Source: Camarhynchus parvulus
Taxonomy: Eukaryota; Chordata; Aves; Passeriformes; Thraupidae
NCBI RefSeq assembly: GCF_901933205.1
Contig: NC_044599.1
Location: 2,306,841 to 2,370,840 of the forward strand
Length of the DNA stretch: 64,000 bases
Direction: 5' to 3'
Shown: in pieces, positions 62,500 through 64,000 of the stretch
How the letters are laid out: every line of letters begins with the position of its first letter
Numbering within the stretch: position 1 is the first letter of the stretch
Program-made: the position numbers and the translations under genes
Notes under the pieces: model-generated
Databases searched by the model: none
What the model was told of the DNA's origin: nothing
Seen by the model: the letters and a program-made list of their open reading frames with translations, nothing else

Positions 62500-63060
62500 T
62501 TCACACGAATATTATATGTGTTATGTTAGAAAGTGATGCTGTATGATTTTTTTAAAGTAGTGTGTTAAATATAATTTCAGGTTATAACGTAAGATTAAAA
62601 TAGAAATTATGTGTGTGGGATATTTTTTTAAAGAGAGGAATGAGGTACTCGCACTGAGACAGCAGCCACAGGACGCTGAAATATTTCACAGAAAGAGAAT
62701 TTATTGCTCCATTATCAGGAGAAATGAACGTCTTCCACGAAGATGTTCGTCTTGTCCTAAATCCTAATTGTCCAAATTTTTATTACTCTAATTTCCTTAC
62801 TGTTTTTATAACCATTTTATTACCATTAAACTTTTAACATTTTAAAAACGAGCGATTGGCGTTTTCCACATTCCCGCCTCGCTCAGTCCTGAGGACGCCT
62901 TCAGGATTCCGAGGAGGAAGCTGACCCTGCCCAGACACAATCCTGAGTTTGAATGGAATTCATGCATCACTATATTACTATTTTTATAACCATTTCATTG
63001 CCATCAGACTTTTAGAATTTTAAAACCTAGCGATTTGGTTTTTGACACGGGGCAGGGATT
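62500..63060. mobile_element. Solo LTR-like element
   Basis: ATAATTTCAGGTTATAACGT, AGAATTTATTGCTCCATTAT, GTCTTCCACGAAGATGTTCG and TTGAATGGAATTCATGCATC resemble a common passerine ERV LTR (from memory). A segment of about 180 bp (TTTTTATAACCATTTTATT...) is present twice, at about 62805 and 62985. Confidence 0.6.
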
Positions 63061-63239
63061 CCTGGCTGTGAGGGCGGGCAGGCCCGGGATGGATTTCCCT
63101 GCGAGCTGCGGCTGCCCCGTCCCTGGCAGCGCCCGAGGCCACCCTGGGGCACAGGGAGGTGTCCCTGCCATGGCAGGGGTGGCACGGGAAGATCTTTGAG
63201 GTCTTTCCACCCCAAAGCCCTCCTGAGCCCACCATCTCC

Positions 63240-63425
63240 CTCAGCCCTCCATCTTCCGCACTTCCGGACTCCATTTCCCATCACACCCCGCGCCAGCACG
63301 GCCCTGCGGGGAGTCCCCAGGGGACTCGCTTTCCCGTGGTGCCTCGCGGCGGCGCAGCGGCGGGCGCGGGGAGTCACGTGACGCGGGGCGGTATAAAAAG
63401 CGGCGGCGCAGCGGCCGCGGCCCCA
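63240..63425 (+). promoter_or_regulatory. TATA promoter with palindromic E-box
   Basis: ETS-type CACTTCCGGA at about 63260, a TTTCCCATCACAC motif resembling a ZNF143 site, GTCACGTGAC at 63373-63382 (the palindromic CLEAR/USF/MYC E-box consensus), and TATAAAA at 63392-63398. An initiator-like CCATTGT near 63423 puts the start site about 30 bp downstream of TATA. Confidence 0.7.
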
Positions 63426-63540
63426 TTGTTGTCGGCGCGCGCGGCGGGGCGGGAGCGGCCCCGGACCCCCCCGGGAGCGGCCCCGGGGCCCCCCCCCAGC
63501 GCCCCCCGCCCTCAGGCGGCCCCGAAACCCCCGGGCACCG
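63425..63540 (+). other. Non-coding first exon of an unidentified + strand gene
   Basis: From the predicted start site to a strong donor (CACCG|GTGAGT at 63541). It contains no ATG, so translation would start in an exon beyond the window. The gene cannot be named from this sequence. Confidence 0.6.
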
Positions 63541-63599
63541 GTGAGTGGCGGGGAAGGGCGGCAGCGGCAGGCCCCGGGGGCTGGAGGGAGCGGGGGGGC

Positions 63600-64000
63600 C
63601 CCGCCTGAGGGGGGCGGGGAGGGATTGGGGGTTCCAAGGGATGGGGGGCTGTGAGGGATTTGGGGTTCCAGTGAATGGGGGGGCTGTGAGGGATTGGGGG
63701 TTCCAAGAGATGGGGGGCTGTGAGGGATTTGGGGTTCCAATGGATGGGGGGCTGTGAGGGATTGGGGGTTCCAATGGATGGGGGGCTGTGAGGGATTGGG
63801 GGTTCCAAGAGATGGGGGGCTGTGAGGGGATTGGGGGTTCCAATGGATGGGGCGCTGTGAGGGACAGGGGGTTCCAAGAGATGGGGGCTGTGGGGACGGG
63901 GGTTCAGGGATGGGGTCTGTGAGGGACAGGGGGTTCCGAGGCATGGCGGGGGTCTGTGAGGGATGGGGGGCTGTGAGGGATTTGGGGTTCCAAGGAATGG
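63600..64000. repeat. About 34 bp intronic minisatellite
   Basis: Units of GGGGGCTGTGAGGGATTGGG, GGTTCCAATGGATG in the first intron of the gene starting at 63425. It runs off the window. Confidence 0.93.

Overview
This window is vertebrate nuclear DNA, almost certainly from a bird and probably a songbird microchromosome. The basis is short exons with GT-AG introns, GC-rich codon use, CpG islands, and LTR remnants that resemble passerine endogenous retrovirus LTRs (resemblance judged from memory). Introns and spacers are packed with GC-rich minisatellites. No prokaryotic genes, CRISPR arrays or tRNA/rRNA genes were seen.

Two genes can be read exon by exon. TSFM, mitochondrial elongation factor Ts, is on the + strand. 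Its last four exons are at 1013-3185, with a poly(A) signal at 3274; its 5' exons lie before the window. Exon 1725-1810 carries an apparent reading-frame break. SLC11A2 (DMT1/NRAMP2, proton-coupled Fe2+/Mn2+ transporter) is on the - strand and fills most of the window, 8617-59775. Sixteen coding exons plus one alternative first exon join in phase. They give about 595 aa from the distal start (59775) or about 564 aa from the proximal start (47225). The two known DMT1 C-termini are both recognisable: a spliced non-IRE tail (8617-8694) and an 18-residue extension made by reading through the exon 16 donor (13772-13828).

Layout: 1-3280 TSFM 3' half; 3280-7500 intergenic, with two CRE-bearing CpG islands (4050-4740, 6240-6460) among minisatellites; 7500-8616 SLC11A2 3' UTR; 8617-47225 SLC11A2 body, where nearly every intron is a tandem array or LTR-derived repeat; 47200-47400 proximal (1B-like) promoter; 47400-59740 first intron of the distal transcript, all repeats apart from a CpG island at 56830-57960; 59742-59775 distal first coding exon; 60900-61240 a possible erythroid-type enhancer (GATA, MARE and E-box motifs); 61640-63060 AT-rich block and LTR; 63240-63545 a TATA promoter and non-coding first exon of an unidentified + strand gene with a palindromic E-box.

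The most unusual feature is that several intronic minisatellites in SLC11A2 are built from the gene's own exon-intron junctions. Six extra copies of an acceptor plus exon start lie upstream of exon 6. About 30 copies of an exon end plus donor lie downstream of exon 13. Two extra acceptor copies lie upstream of exon 13. These are arrays of decoy splice sites beside the real ones.
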